This document shows, one piece after another, positions 34,440-46,076 of a stretch of 64,000 nt of DNA. The notes under the pieces are model-generated. The model had not been told where the DNA came from and searched no databases. It saw nothing but the letters and a program-made list of their open reading frames with translations. A program made the translations under genes and the position numbers. Numbering within the stretch: position 1 is the first letter of the stretch; every line of letters starts with the position of its first letter. This DNA comes from Myotis daubentonii (taxonomy: Eukaryota; Chordata; Mammalia; Chiroptera; Vespertilionidae), in the NCBI RefSeq assembly GCF_963259705.1, contig NC_081844.1:46671501-46735500 (forward strand), written 5' to 3'.

Positions 34440-34620
34440 AAGATTAAATACTTTGGAGTCAAACAACTTGGGTCAAAAGCCTGGTTCTGTCAGGATTATG
34501 TATACAACTCTGAGCATGCAACTTACATTTCTGAGCTTACATTTCCTTATCAGTACAGTGGACATGAACAAAGTACTTCATGGAGTTGTTGTGAATAGAT
34601 GAGACCCAATTAATATCACC
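34440..34620 (-). mobile_element. MIR SINE, reversed
   Basis: CTTTGGAGTCAAACAACTTG, CAAAAGCCTGGTTCTGTCAG, CATTTCCTTATCAGTACAGT and GAGTTGTTGTGAATAGATGA match the reversed MIR order. Confidence 0.7.
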
Positions 34621-34854
34621 TAATCATCTAGTCCTGCTATTGTTGAACTCCTCTTTTTCTAATACACGCACTAATATATGTATCATACCTTGTGCCAAAC
34701 CTTTGCTACATGTATTGGTGTTGAGACGGATTGACTTGATTTTGCTTTCTCCAGATTATCTTCCTACTTTCTTCTATTCTCTACTTAAATATTTAAGTAC
34801 CCTTATGTTATAGCACCATTCATCTTCTCTCCCACTTCTTATATAGTTGGTCAT

Positions 34855-35036
34855 TATTTCATCAATAAGTATTTAGTGTATGTTCATCAGGTACCAGGGA
34901 CTATCATGCCTAATGGAAATGATACAAGAGAGACAAGGTCCATTATCTCATAGTTGGTACATGCCATTAGTAGGAAAGAGTAAATAAATCAGTAAACAAA
35001 TGAATAAATTAACCAAATACCAAGGAATAAATTAAC
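34855..35036 (+). mobile_element. L2 LINE fragment
   Basis: AATAAGTATTTAGTGTATGT, TCAGGTACCAGGGACTATCA and AATGATACAAGAGAGACAAG follow the L2 3' order (ATTTATTGAGC, TGCCAGGCACT, GTGAACAAGACAGAC). Confidence 0.5.
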
Positions 35037-35169
35037 CATTGGTTTTCAGTGTACAGGTCTTTTATCAACTTGATTAAATTTATTTCCAGGTATTTTATTC
35101 TTTTTAATGTAATGTTTTCACTTTTGCTTTCCAACAATTTATTTGACTAGGATGTATCTAAGTGTTCTT
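35037..35169 (-). mobile_element. L1 LINE antisense, left part
   Basis: TTTTCAGTGTACAGGTCTTT, TTGATTAAATTTATTTCCAG and GTATTTTATTCTTTTTAATG are the antisense of a well-conserved L1 ORF2 block. Confidence 0.75.
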
Positions 35170-35395
35170 CATTTTGTTTTTTTAATATATTTTTATTGAT
35201 TTCATAGATGAAAGGAGAGAAACATCAATGATGAAAGAGAATCATTGATCGACTGCCTCCTGCAACCCTCCCCACCCCCACCCGCCACCACTGGGGATTG
35301 AGCCTGCAACCTGGGCATTTGCCCTGACTGAGAATCAAACTGTGACCTCCTGGTTCATAGGTTGATGCTCAACCACTGAGCCACACTGGCAGGGC
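35170..35395 (-). mobile_element. VES SINE, reversed, inside L1
   Basis: The plus strand reads AATATATTTTTATTGATTTC (tail), AGGAGAGAAACATCAATGAT, GACTGCCTCCTGCA and, at its right end, CAACCACTGAGCCACACTGG then CAGGGC (tRNA-like head). Flanked by AAGTGTTCTT (35160-35169) and AAGTGTTCCT (35396-35405), a 10-bp duplication with one mismatch. Confidence 0.93.
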
Positions 35396-35404
35396 AAGTG
35401 TTCC

Positions 35405-35426
35405 TTTTTTTTTTTTTTTTTTTTTT
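35405..35426. repeat. Poly(T) run, 22 bases
   Basis: An uninterrupted T run next to the target duplication of the SINE; length may vary between individuals. Confidence 0.9.
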
Positions 35427-35730
35427 GAATCTTGCTTGGGAGATATTTTCCATCAAATTTGGAAGCATTTGGGCAATCATATTTCCATGTAATTTGTTTC
35501 TCAACTTCTCTTTTATTTTCTTCTGGGACTGCAACCACTGAATGGTAGACTTGATATTGCTCCACAAGTTACTGATGCTCTTCCTTTTTTCCTCTTAAAA
35601 CACAGTTTCAGTAGTTTCTATTGATCAGTTTTCAAGTTACCAGATCTTTAAGCCTATATAGTGACTGAAACTCCATATAGTATTGTTTTCTCGTTTTAGA
35701 ATTTGCATTGAGTTCTTTTTTATTGCACCT
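35427..35730 (-). mobile_element. L1 LINE antisense, right part (5' UTR-like)
   Basis: TTCTTCTGGGACTGCAACCA, TTGATATTGCTCCACAAGTT, TTCTATTGATCAGTTTTCAA and GAATTTGCATTGAGTTCTTT match antisense old L1 5' sequence. It appears to be a different L1 region from the left part, so it may be a second insertion or a deleted copy. Confidence 0.6.
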
Positions 35731-36312
35731 GTAGGAAACACCTTTGCAGATTTCTGGACTCTTTTTCTTGCAGAGCCAACTCTTTGGTACCTTCCCTGTA
35801 AATCCAGACACCTCTGCAACCCTGACCTCTGATCTCTGCAACCCGGACATCTTATCTCTGCTTCCTCTTCCCAGAAAGTCCACTGCTTCCTGTTTGGACT
35901 CCACTTCCCTGTCAAGCTGTGAAAAGTGCTCCAGGCAAAAATCAGGGGTAATTGTGGAGCTCACCTCATACATTTTCTCTCAAGGATCATATCCTTACAT
36001 TGTCAGTATTTTAATGCCTAAAAGGAGTGGCTTTATATATCTTGACAAGTTTTACAGTTGCCTACCTTGGAAGAGTAAGTATGGTTAATATCTTTACTTG
36101 ATAAGAGCCAGTCCAATGCACTTTTTCAATGTACTTATAAATAATACAATTCCTCTGTCTCACATTTAGCATCTTGTCCCAGACCTGTCACCCCACTTGA
36201 GTGGAAAAAATAATTCTGCTTTCCACTGTAGTCTATCCACTCATATCTACCTTACTTCTAAATTAATAGACTAAAAATCAAAAGACATGTACAAGGTCTA
36301 CACTTGAAGATT
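35731..36312. other. Unassigned sequence
   Basis: Frames on both strands over 35740-36080 have no recognised motif. The text could continue the antisense L1 5' region, but I cannot confirm it. Confidence 0.35.
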
Positions 36313-36320
36313 CTTTAGAG

Positions 36321-36531
36321 CAGCGGTTCTCAACCTGTGGGTCGCGACCCCTTTGGCAGTTGAATGACCCTTTCACAGGGGTCGCCTAAGACCATCCTGC
36401 ATATCAGATATTTACATTACGATTCGTAACAGTAGCAACATTACAGTTATGAAGTAGCAACGAAAATAATTTTATGGTTGGGTCACAACATGAGGAACTG
36501 TATTAAAGGGCCAGAAGGTTGAGAACCACTG
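36321..36531 (+). mobile_element. SPIN non-autonomous hAT element (short form)
   Basis: Begins CAGCGGTTCTCAACCTGTGG and ends GGTTGAGAACCACTG. The interior contains GGGTCGCGACCCCTTTGG and TTACATTACGATTCGTAACA. The 8-bp duplication is perfect: CTTTAGAG at 36313-36320 and 36532-36539. At 211 bp it lacks about 100 bp of the middle found in the other two copies, including the AGTGATTAATCAC block. Confidence 0.95.
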
Positions 36532-36539
36532 CTTTAGAG

Positions 36540-38260
36540 GATTACCATCTCAGAAAAGAACATCACATGGAAAAAATAAATGAAAACAGATTCCAGCTAT
36601 TATCTTCAGTTGCATCCTTTCTAAATACTATTTCTTCACCAGTATTTAAGGCCCACCAGTGGGGAGACGCCCCAGTGATCAGCGTGCCACGCTAAAATCA
36701 CTGCTCTTTTTAACTGGGAAGCTATGGCTTGTTTTCAGCAATAATCTCCATGGCTTTCCATCCACAAGGTGGCCTCTTTTTGCCTCATTCACATTCTGAT
36801 ACCTCTCCTTTCCACAGAGACAGGATTCAGGCTCAGCACTCTGCAGTTGGTATTCAGCAGCAAACAGGGAACACAATGCAACACAGATAACTTATAATTA
36901 TTCTAAAGGAAAACAATTTGCCACTGAGATCATGGGGAGGATAATGACACTTAGGAACACATATAATGTATTACTCCTTACGTTAACCTACAATTCTAAT
37001 TGGACTGCCTTTGGCTTTGTATTTATTTAGGACTGTAATGTAGTTGCCAAACAGAATTGACAGGGAGAACAAAAGGAAAAAACTGGTAGGGTGGCTGTTA
37101 TAAAGTAGTCTTAAAACCAGTTTTTTTGTTACCATCATATTTCTTTTTTATTTCCCAGTGGTGTAACACATATTTCTTTTGCTTTTGTGCCTATAATTCA
37201 TCTTCTAGTGGGTAACTGGGTAAGTGAAAGTGGCTTCGATTTATTTCTTCCCTGCCTGCCACACCACTATGTAGTTTGACTTGTTATTAAAGTTTTCAGT
37301 TACACTTTCAAAAACTTCAATAGGAATTCTGACTAGGTGAGAATAGCCTGAAGGATATTGGAAAATGTGACTTAAGTAAATACTTTTACTTAAATGATTT
37401 AATCACAAATCTCAGTTGTAGGTTTTAGGAATTTAAACCATGAAGATTTGTTATATAATAATTACTATTAGTCTCATATTTCAAAATTGCAATTAAATAA
37501 ATACCTACCCATTGAAGTTAACATATGTGTTTGTTATTTATCACATGTTCATAATATAATGTATAAAAATTCATGAGTTACTAAATGTTCTTTCACTATA
37601 TTTTCTTTATCTTATAAACAGCTTAGCTCTTTACTTCATTCAATCCCATGTTCTCTTTGATCCAATCAATCATAACCTTTCAAATTCCTTGAATACACAC
37701 CACTCTCAACCCTTTGCTTCTCTGTTTAGAGACCTTTTCCCATAGCCATTTCCTACTCATCTTTCAAGTATCAATCTAAAAATTTAGTTGTTTTATGGAA
37801 TCATTTCCTGGTCCCCCAACCAAGAAAAAGGTCTGTTTTTAGTAGATCATATAAGATTATCTAAACAGTCCAGTTTAGTGAATGCCATCCAAACACAACA
37901 GTCTAGCTCTCATTAAGGACTTAATCTGCCTCCCTTTCTTTATTAAGGAGAAGAAATGTTTCCCATGAAATATTTTGCCAAGTAGCTTAGTTCAAAAAGT
38001 TATAAGTATGTATGTAGAAAAGTAGAAACTCATGTACTGGTGATTCTTTTTACATTCACTTTCAAATAGTCAATATACATGCTACATTTAGTAAAATCAT
38101 GGTATAATTGTTTCATTGGTTGAATTAAAATAATCTTTATCCTAAGATATACTGGGAAGAATATGTGCTTTATTTACAAATGCTGAGCATTACAAAACAG
38201 CATGATCTTTCATTCAAAAAGCACAGCCCTTTGCCCAGTTAAATAATGAAACAGCAGGGA
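36540..38260. other. Unassigned AT-rich sequence
   Basis: No gene or confident repeat. A frame near 36679-36876 on the minus strand has no recognisable domain. Confidence 0.4.
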
Positions 38261-38264
38261 AATG

Positions 38265-38420
38265 TGATTCTAGATTTAGGCAATGTAGTAGAAACTCTGG
38301 GCCTTTTAAATTTCATCTTATCTTCAGAGTGACCTTGGACAAATCACCTAAAATGAGTTAATCTCCTAAATTTCATTATTGGAATATAACTGGAAAGTGA
38401 AAATGCTTGTTCAACTATCT
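38265..38420 (-). mobile_element. MIR fragment, reversed (weak)
   Basis: TGATTCTAGATTTAGGCAAT, AGAGTGACCTTGGACAAATC and GAGTTAATCTCCTAAATTTC fit a decayed reversed MIR (GTGACCTTGGGCAAGTCAC). Confidence 0.5.
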
Positions 38421-38659
38421 GTTGTGCAGAAGAATCCGGTGTTAAATCTGGCCATTACAAACGAACTCTGAGACTATGAAAAATAACAACACAACATAAC
38501 AAAAATATCACTATTTTGTAGCCAAAGGAATGGCTTTTTTTCTATTGAGAAAATGTTAGCTATAGGTTATTTTTCATTAACCTATGTTGGCCTAATTATT
38601 TGTATTGACTCAATTTTTTAATATTCACAGATACTATCTATAATACTTACAATATGCCA

Positions 38660-38890
38660 TGAGTTAGAAAAAGTATACAGAACAGTATGATGTCATAGAG
38701 AATATTTAGTGCTTGTATAGGTAAGATCTTGTTTCTTAGCTCTGTTACTGGTTTGATGATTGAGCATGAGCACATCACCAAAGATCTTGTTTTCATGTCT
38801 TTACAAGTATGGTATACAAAGCAATCTGCTTCATATATCTCATGAAAGGATCTAATGAGAGAATATCTGTAAATAGCAACACACTATTGA
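38660..38890 (-). mobile_element. MIR fragment, reversed (weak)
   Basis: TCTTAGCTCTGTTACTGGTT, GAGCATGAGCACATCACCAA, GAAAGGATCTAATGAGAG and AATAGCAACACACTATTGAC follow the reversed MIR order with much decay. Confidence 0.5.
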
Positions 38891-40289
38891 CATTTAAAAT
38901 GCCGTCTTATATAATCTATATCATTACCTACGGAAAGTAAGTAAAGGTAGCATGGGTCCAGTTATGCCTAAACCAAGGGTTCATTCTAACTCTAGAGTTT
39001 GATTTTATGATAGCCAACATATGAAACATGCGCACAAGTGATTGTCTCACCCATGGTGGACACATATGGTTTGAGAAGTGTGTATGTGAGACTAGGAACA
39101 GGAAATAGATTTTTTTCTTCTTTTTAAATCTGAGATGGTCATAGCACAGAAAATGTTGGTGACTAAGAGTTTGTGTGTTTGTGTGTGACACTTTTAGAAG
39201 AGATGTCATTTCATCTCAGGCCACTTATAAGTTATTTGAATTGTACTCCAGAGTGGATCCCAAGACAATCAGAGTACTTTACTAACTTGGGGGATATTTT
39301 CTATACTAGATGCCTATTGTTATCAGAACCAATTTCCTGCAGACATAGCAATGATAACAGAAGAAGGTTAGTTTTTTGAGTAAATGAATTCTGGAGACAG
39401 ATTTAGTATCCTGTGAATATTTTTAAGTGGTAGACTAAACTATTATGACAGGATAAACATTATTTCAATTTTACCCCCATTTTGTTGCTTTTTAAAAGAT
39501 ATTTATAATCAGTGTAAAAGATCAACTTCAGTCACTTAGCCCTTGTTGCCACTCTGTAGAACAATGCAGAGATGGCAGGCACTCACCAGAGCTAGTCTTT
39601 AAGCTCCATCTTTTCATTTTTTCTGTATATTTCAGTCACGCAGATTTACGGCTCTTTTTCATTGCTACCATTCTCTCATTTGCCTTATAGATTTTATCAA
39701 AAAAATCTCTCTTTCCTAATATTTGTAACAAATCTCCATATTTTAGAACCTCCTCTGAACTTCTTTAGCTGTTGATGTATTTATATATTTCATACCTGAA
39801 TCATGGATAATATATCTAGTACTTTATATCTGCTAGCAGACTTAAAATCCATGAAAAAAATAAACTATATCTTTGTAGCTCCCATAACATGAAGCAATGT
39901 GCCAGAGTATTTTTAATGGGCAGGTAGTCAGGAAATGGTTTTTTAAATGAGTAAGTGGATTAATAGATAAAACCAGCTATTTAGTATTTCTTTCTAGATG
40001 TCAGAATGTTTTTGAGAGATTTTAAGCACAAATGAATCTTTTTAATGTACATGCTTTTAAACATCAAAACTTGAAAACGTCCTTTTTGAAAAAACAACAA
40101 CAAACAAACAGGCTTTTAGGGCAAGGACTTGTAGCCATAAATTTGCTTGCATACAAATGTTATCCTAAAATAAGCATTAATTAAACATGTTTACAGGCCA
40201 ATGTAAAGTCAAGACATAGAAATAGTTAAATGTTACTGTTAATAGCAATGTCTTTATAAAACAAAATGTTCTTTATAGTAATAAAGTAA
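38891..40289. other. Unassigned AT-rich sequence
   Basis: Nothing recognised. Confidence 0.4.
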
Positions 40290-40290
40290 A

Positions 40291-40317
<27 letters not shown>
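40290..40317. repeat. (AT)n microsatellite
   Basis: A pure AT run of about 26 bases; it is self-complementary and can form a cruciform. Confidence 0.95.
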
Positions 40318-40321
<4 letters not shown>

Positions 40322-40454
40322 TATAGTAATAAAAATGAGGCAGGTTTTTCTTTCTAAATCTAATCTGCATCTATTTTAGATTATTTTCAGTTATTCCTAT
40401 ATGCATAATAGAAAAATAAAGCACAATCAATCAATATAGCAGCAGAATTTAACT

Positions 40455-40503
40455 GAGGGAGGGAGGGGGAGGAAAGGAAAAAAGAGGAGAGAGGTTCCTA
40501 GGA

Positions 40504-40540
<37 letters not shown>
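40455..40540. repeat. Purine-rich tract ending in (GA)n
   Basis: GGGAGGGAGGGGGAGGAAAG is followed by a pure GA run at about 40506-40539. A homopurine tract of this kind can form triplex DNA. Confidence 0.9.
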
Positions 40541-40544
<4 letters not shown>

Positions 40545-41930
40545 TATGAATGAATTTTCCATGGGTAGAAGCAACAGCCCTATGTTAACTACCTATTAGG
40601 ACAAAAGGAAACTTCCACAAATGAAATCATCCTCAAACTTGACTCTTCTGCATGTTAATAAAAAAATATTTCAGTTTTACAGTTGTCTATTACAACTGAG
40701 TATGACCTATCTCCTTGCAGTTTCAAAACCAGTCATAGAGTTTAATATTGCTGTCTGTTGCATTCACAGCCTGAAAATATCAATATATGAGAGAAAAGGA
40801 TTGGGCGAGAGAGAATCCTTGAAAATGCTGTATTTAATTAACGCCCAAGGGAAACCATGAAAAAGGGAAAAAATTGTAGTTGTCACTTACTAATTTTAAA
40901 CCCTGTTTACCAGATTTACTTAGTTGAATTCTGCTGTTCTAGCCTCCCACTCAGCAGTTGGATAATAGCAGAACCATTCCATGCAGAACAGATCCTTGGT
41001 CTCTAGAATTCAGTGTGAGAATAGGATACAAAGTGTATATGCTAAGGCAGATCTTCAGTTATAAACATCTGCTTATATACAAGCACATGGAAAGAAGACT
41101 ATATGCTTAAACTGACATGTCCGGTATTTCTATCTTTGCAAGGCCATGAGCTATTTAATTAATATAATACATTATATATTATACACTTCTATTACTTATT
41201 TTTCTACTTTTATTATCTATATATACATTTGTACCACATAATTATATATAACATTATATGTTACATATCATATAATACAGGATTTATCAAACATTTTAGT
41301 CAAATTCATCTTAAAAGAGTTGTTCCTAAGTTTTTCTTTTCTATGGAAAAACATTGAAAGATTATAAGATAATTTTTATTTTTCTTCCAATATTATGTGG
41401 CTAGATGAGGTAGGTCTTTTTTCTGACCTGAATTAAATGCAATCCTCTTCACTCAAGAGGCAGATACCTGTGACACTGGCTCACACCAATAAATCATCAT
41501 GCAACATAAAAAGAAGAGAAAAAGAACTACTATGGGAATTCCTTGGCGAGGTGTCATGCACAAATGTTATTTCACTTGATATTCACAATAGTTAAATGAG
41601 GTAAATTTTAACCCTATATATCCATGAAGATTCTTAGTAAAGCAACCTGGCAACCAGAATCCTAAATTAAATCTCTTCTTCATGCCTGTGTTGTTTCTGC
41701 TCATCATGTGTCTTGTGAAATAGAATCAAGCATGTTGCAGGTATCTTCCAAGTCTGCCAGCCAGTGCAGCACCACTACACAATCAAACTGCGGTTATAGA
41801 CTTTCATGGCATCCATCGCCCTCCAGGTCATTCTGATGCAATCCTGAGTCATGGCCCTTGACTTGTTCTGCAAATATCCCCAGCCCCTTCCAAAATTTTA
41901 CCATAGGGGATAAGATATGGAGATAGGGAA
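40541..41930. other. Unassigned AT-rich sequence
   Basis: No gene or confident repeat. 41160-41280 is very AT-rich with TATATATTAT-like text. Confidence 0.4.
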
Positions 41931-41934
41931 AGAA

Positions 41935-42333
41935 AATTAGATAATATTGTTTGGATACAAATTCATGATCCTCCCACAACCTCTGAATTTGATTGGATTA
42001 GGGCATACCTAATCCAATAAGATTGGTGTCCTTACAAGAAAAGAAGAAGCACAGAGACAAACACACAGAGTGAAGGTCACAGGAAGACCAAGGCAGAGAT
42101 TGGAATGGCACCCTTAACAAGCCAAGGAATGCCAAGGATTATGGTCAATCATCAGAAGCTGTGAAGAGGCAAGGAAAGATCCTCCCATGGAGTCTTATAA
42201 GAAAACATGGCCCTGCAGACACCTCAATTTCAAACTTCTAGATCCAGGACTGTGAAACAATATATTTCTATTGTTTTAGGCCTTACAGTTTATGGCAATT
42301 CGTTACTGCAGCTCTATGAAACAAATACACCAG
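41935..42333 (-). mobile_element. MaLR-type LTR, reversed
   Basis: ATTGGTGTCCTTACAAGAAA, AAGCACAGAGACAAACACAC, CATGGCCCTGCAGACACCTC, AATTTCAAACTTCTAGATCC, AGGACTGTGAAACAATATAT, TTTATGGCAATTCGTTACTG and ACAAATACACC form the reversed MaLR LTR ending near its 5' terminus. Confidence 0.85.
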
Positions 42334-43540
42334 GTAACTGGTTTAACCAACTGAGAGATTTATTCCATATGTCCTCTTCTAATATGCCCTGCCCTCTATG
42401 CATGCCTACCCAAAACCATAATTTTCCTTCTATTTCAATCCCTCTCTATATCCTTTCCAAGTCCATATCCTTTCTTTTCTATAACAGAACTTCATACACC
42501 TTTGGTCTTGTTTACTCTTTGCCTTGTTGTCTCTCAAACGTCTTGAAAACACTGATGTATAAATGATTTTTTCATGAAGTCTCATATAATTTTCCATAAT
42601 CACAAGAGTTGGAAGAGAGGTGAGGAACTGAGGATTCCTTTAAGTTAGGGGCTCTGTATCACAGGAGAATGAGAACATGGCCTCAACCTACTTGGCATCT
42701 CTCTCTGACTGGCGGCAGTCAGATGATAGATTTGAATTTCAACTAGTGGACCTCAGGACTGACGGTCCTGATTCTTTATCATTCTCAGGACAGGCAGCAT
42801 AGAGCAGGTGTTAAACTATATAACAGATTTAGCTGTCAATTCCTTAGTTTGTTGATGACCTCCCTTTTTGCCCTTTTCACGGAAAGAAAAAGAAAAGGAA
42901 CAGTCACCTGCTGTCCTCTGAAGCTTCTTGTCAGGTAGGTTGGTGTCATGGGACTTTGCGCTTGAGGCAGCACAACGACCCTGCTGAGGTGCCATCTGCA
43001 CTGTGAGACCTGGAATCGTGATTAGGATTGCCTGGCGGTGCCAAAGTCAGAGACAGTACAGTCTCCCATTTAGAGTGACACTTTTTTTACCCCCAAGTCA
43101 GGACACAGCGCCTCACAGGCACAGCTTACTTAGGGGATAACAACGAAACAGGGTATTTAAATCAAGATTGTCCTAGAAAGATCTGAGATATCGCTCAGCC
43201 TAAAGTTATCTGCTAGTAATCTGCTGGATGCCATTGGAATTGTGAAAGAAAAGGAAAAAGGAAAAGACAAATGAGTGATTAAAATAACGTTAAGTTATAT
43301 CAGGTATTTTAACTTTGATCCATTTTATGATATTATCATGTAATATATATTATATAATTGTACTTCATATAAATCTTTAATTGATTATAAAGATAAAATA
43401 AATAAAAACATATTTTGAGAAGTTATATATGTGCCAATACCAGTAACTTTTTCCTTCTTTGTTACTATACCAGTGATTTTTCTTCTCTTTTTACTATTTA
43501 AGTCAGATTAAGATAATCATAAATGATAGCTGTTATTAGC
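42334..43540. other. Unassigned sequence
   Basis: No gene or repeat recognised. 42850-43140 is more GC-balanced than its neighbours, but no family is identified. Confidence 0.4.
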
Positions 43541-43544
43541 AATT

Positions 43545-43725
43545 GAGTACATTCTATGTACTAGTCATTGTTAGGTAAGATAACACATGTACTAAGCCTT
43601 CCACATGCGTTCTTTCATCTAATTCTCTCAGTCCATGATGTAGGCATTTTAACTCCACTTTACAAATGAGAAAATTTGAACCCAAAGTCACATATGTAAA
43701 GAGCTGCAAAATGGATCCTACCTAA
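43545..43725 (+). mobile_element. MIR SINE
   Basis: TACATTCTATGTACTAGTCA, CCTTCCACATGCGTTCTTTC, AACTCCACTTTACAAATGAG and AACCCAAAGTCACATATG match MIR in order. Confidence 0.72.
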
Positions 43726-44213
43726 ATACAAAGAATATGGCCTTTGCCATAATGGTAAGTAAGAAATTAGTGTTCACCAGGATACCACTGAAATGAAACT
43801 GTACTCCACTTTTTCTACTTGACAGATACTGCCAACATGACAATCACTCCCAATTTCAATTCCCAGAATTCTAGCCATAGTTTCACCCTTTCCACTCTCA
43901 CATTCAAAAAAAGAACCATTAGAAAACAAGTCAATGCTACTAAAAAGAAACAAGGTTAATCCTGAATTTGCATTACATGATATTTGACTTCTTTAAGAGC
44001 TTATCTACACCAAAAAAGGATAAAAGAAATCAGTATGAAACTTAAGGTACATTTAACATTATTGGACATTATTGTTTATAAAAAGAGAATGAAATAGATT
44101 TGGACCATGGACACTTTCATTTTCAGTGATGAAGAATTTATTTAAATGTCATAAAAATATAACAAATACTAACATTTTATATTCACTATAGAGCTATGCC
44201 ATAAATTGGCACA
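43726..44213. other. Unassigned sequence
   Basis: Nothing recognised. Confidence 0.4.
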
Positions 44214-44934
44214 TCCTATCTAATAAAAGAGAAACATGGTAATTAGCCGTACATCCGCTACCCTTCCCATTGGCTAATCAGGGCAACATGCAAATTAATT
44301 GCCAGCCAAGATGGCGGTTGGCAGCCAGGAAGCTTGAAGCGAACATGAGGCTTGCTTGCTTCAGTGACAGAGGACTCCAACATTCCCTGCCTGCAGCTGC
44401 CAGCCTCTGAGCTTGCAGTTTGAAACATTGTTACAAATATAGAAGCTAAACAAAACCCCAGAAACCTGCTTTCAGCCAGCCAGGATCTCAGAACTGGAGT
44501 TGAAACAGTGTTTCGATCATAGAACCCAAACAAACCAGATACCTGCTTTCAGCAGTGGAGGCCTAAGAGCTGGAGCCAAGCCTCAGAGCTAAAGCTGGCC
44601 CAGAATAAAAACAGAAAAAAAGGAGTGGTTGGGAGCTTCAGTCACCCACCATCCTGAAAACAGCCCTCAGCCCCTCACCCAGACTGGCCAGGCACCCCAA
44701 TCGGGACCCCCACCCTGAAAGGTGTGTGACCAGCTGCAAACAGCCATCATCCCCTCACCCAGGCTGGCCAGGCACCCCAGTGGGGACCCCCACCCTGAAG
44801 GGTGTGTGACCAGCTGCAAACAGCCATCATCCCCTCATCCAGGCTGGCCAGGCACCACAGTGGCGACCCCCACCGTGATCCAGGACACCCTTCATGGCAA
44901 ACCCGCTGGCCCCCACCCGTGCACCAGGCCTCTA
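44214..44934 (+). mobile_element. HeliBat-type Helitron, first of a three-member stack
   Basis: Starts TCCTATCTAATAAAAGAGAA after A (44213) and ends CACCCGTGCACCAGGCCTCTA, with the final G of CTAG missing where the next Helitron begins. It contains CCCATTGGCTAATCAGGGCA and AAGATGGCGGTT, as in the copy at 3110. Three tandem units of about 80 bp (44641-44880) contain ACAGCCATCATCCCCTCACC and GGCTGGCCAGGCACC. Confidence 0.9.
44641..44880 (+). repeat. 80-bp tandem repeat, three units, inside Helitron
   Basis: Units start near 44641 (diverged), 44711 and 44791, each with GTGTGACCAGCTGCAAACAG (absent in unit 1) and CAGGCTGGCCAGGCACC. Units 2 and 3 are nearly identical. Confidence 0.85.
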
Positions 44935-46076
44935 TCCTATATAGTAAAAGGGTAATATGCCTCCCAGCACTGGGATTAGCAGAGCCGAGGCCTCCCGGCA
45001 CTGGGATCAGCATGACGGGGGCAGCACCCAAACCCCCTGATTGCCCTGCGGCTCTGTGTGCGACAGGGGGTGGGGCCACAACCTCCCTATCCGCCCTGCT
45101 CTGTTCGTGACAAGAGAAGGCACCCCAATCCCCTGATCAGCCCTGCTCTGTGCCTGATGGGGGGAGCTCCCCAACCCCCTGATCACCCTGCGGCTCTGTG
45201 TGTGACAGGGTGTGACACCCCAACCCCTTGATAGGCCCTGCTCTGTGACAGGGTGTGGCGCCCCAACCCCCCACCCCCCACGGGCCCTGCTCTGTGTGTG
45301 ATGGGGTAGAGCCATAACTTCTCCATTGGCCCTGCCCTGAGTGTGACAGTGGCGGTGCCTCAACCCCCTGATCGACCCTGCTCTGTGGGTGATAGAGAGC
45401 GGCGCCCCAACCACCACCCATGGGCCCTGCTCTGTGTGTGACAGGGTAGAGCCATAACCACCCCATCGGGCCTGTCCTGAGTGTGACAGGGTGCGGCGCC
45501 CCAACCCCTTGATCCGCCCTGCTGTGGGTGTGACAGGGGGTGGTGCCCCAACTCCCCTATCGGCCTTGCTCTGTGAGTGACAGGGCGGAGCTCCTCAACC
45601 CCCTGATCGGCCCTGCTCTGTGCGTGACAGGGGGGGAGCTCCCCAATCCCCTGATCAACCCTGCTCCGTGCGTGACAGGGTACGGAGCCCCAACCTCCTG
45701 ATTGGCCCTGCTCTGTGTGTGACAGAAGGTGGCGCCGCAACCTCCCCATCGACCCTGCCTTGAGTGTGACAGGGGGCGGTGCCCCAACCCCCCAATCAGC
45801 CCTACCCTGAGCGTGACTGAGGGTGGCATCACAACCTCCCAATCTGCCCTGCTCTGTGCATGACAGGGGAAGGCGCCCCAACTCTCCAATCAGCCCTGCT
45901 CTGAGCCTGACCAGGGGTTGCACCTAGGGATTGGGCCTGCCCTCTGCCACCCGGGAGCAGGCCTAAGCCAGCAGGTCGTTATCTCCCGAGGGGTCCCAGA
46001 CTGCGAGAGGACACAGGCCGGGCTGAGGGACCCCCCGCCCCCCGAGTGCACAAATTTTTGTGCACCGGGCCTCTAG
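44935..46076 (+). mobile_element. HeliBat-type Helitron, second of stack, with minisatellite
   Basis: Starts TCCTATATAGTAAAAGGGTA and ends with the TGCACAAATTTTTGTGCA hairpin and CCGGGCCTCTAG, directly followed by the TC of the third Helitron. Most of its length is a 47-bp tandem array. Before the 3' hairpin is the conserved HeliBat block TCCCGAGGGGTCCCAGACTG. No Rep/helicase coding. Confidence 0.92.
45035..45925 (+). repeat. 47-bp minisatellite, about 19 units
   Basis: The unit reads roughly GACAGGGGGCGGCGCCCCAA then CCCCCTGATCGGCCCTGCTC then TGTGTGT, 47 bp (45-50 with indels). Because 47 is not a multiple of 3, translated frames change along the array. The long minus-strand frames across it are an artefact. 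Confidence 0.93.

Noticed and set aside
45007..45923. Long overlapping minus-strand open frames with repeated HTEQG/HRAG-like peptides
   Set aside because: They run through a 47-bp minisatellite in a Helitron. The unit length is not a multiple of three and frames drift; there is no start context, splice signal or domain.
45035..45925. Regularly spaced repeats that could suggest a CRISPR array
   Set aside because: The genome is mammalian, the whole 47-bp unit repeats without unique spacers, and no cas genes are present. It is a minisatellite.
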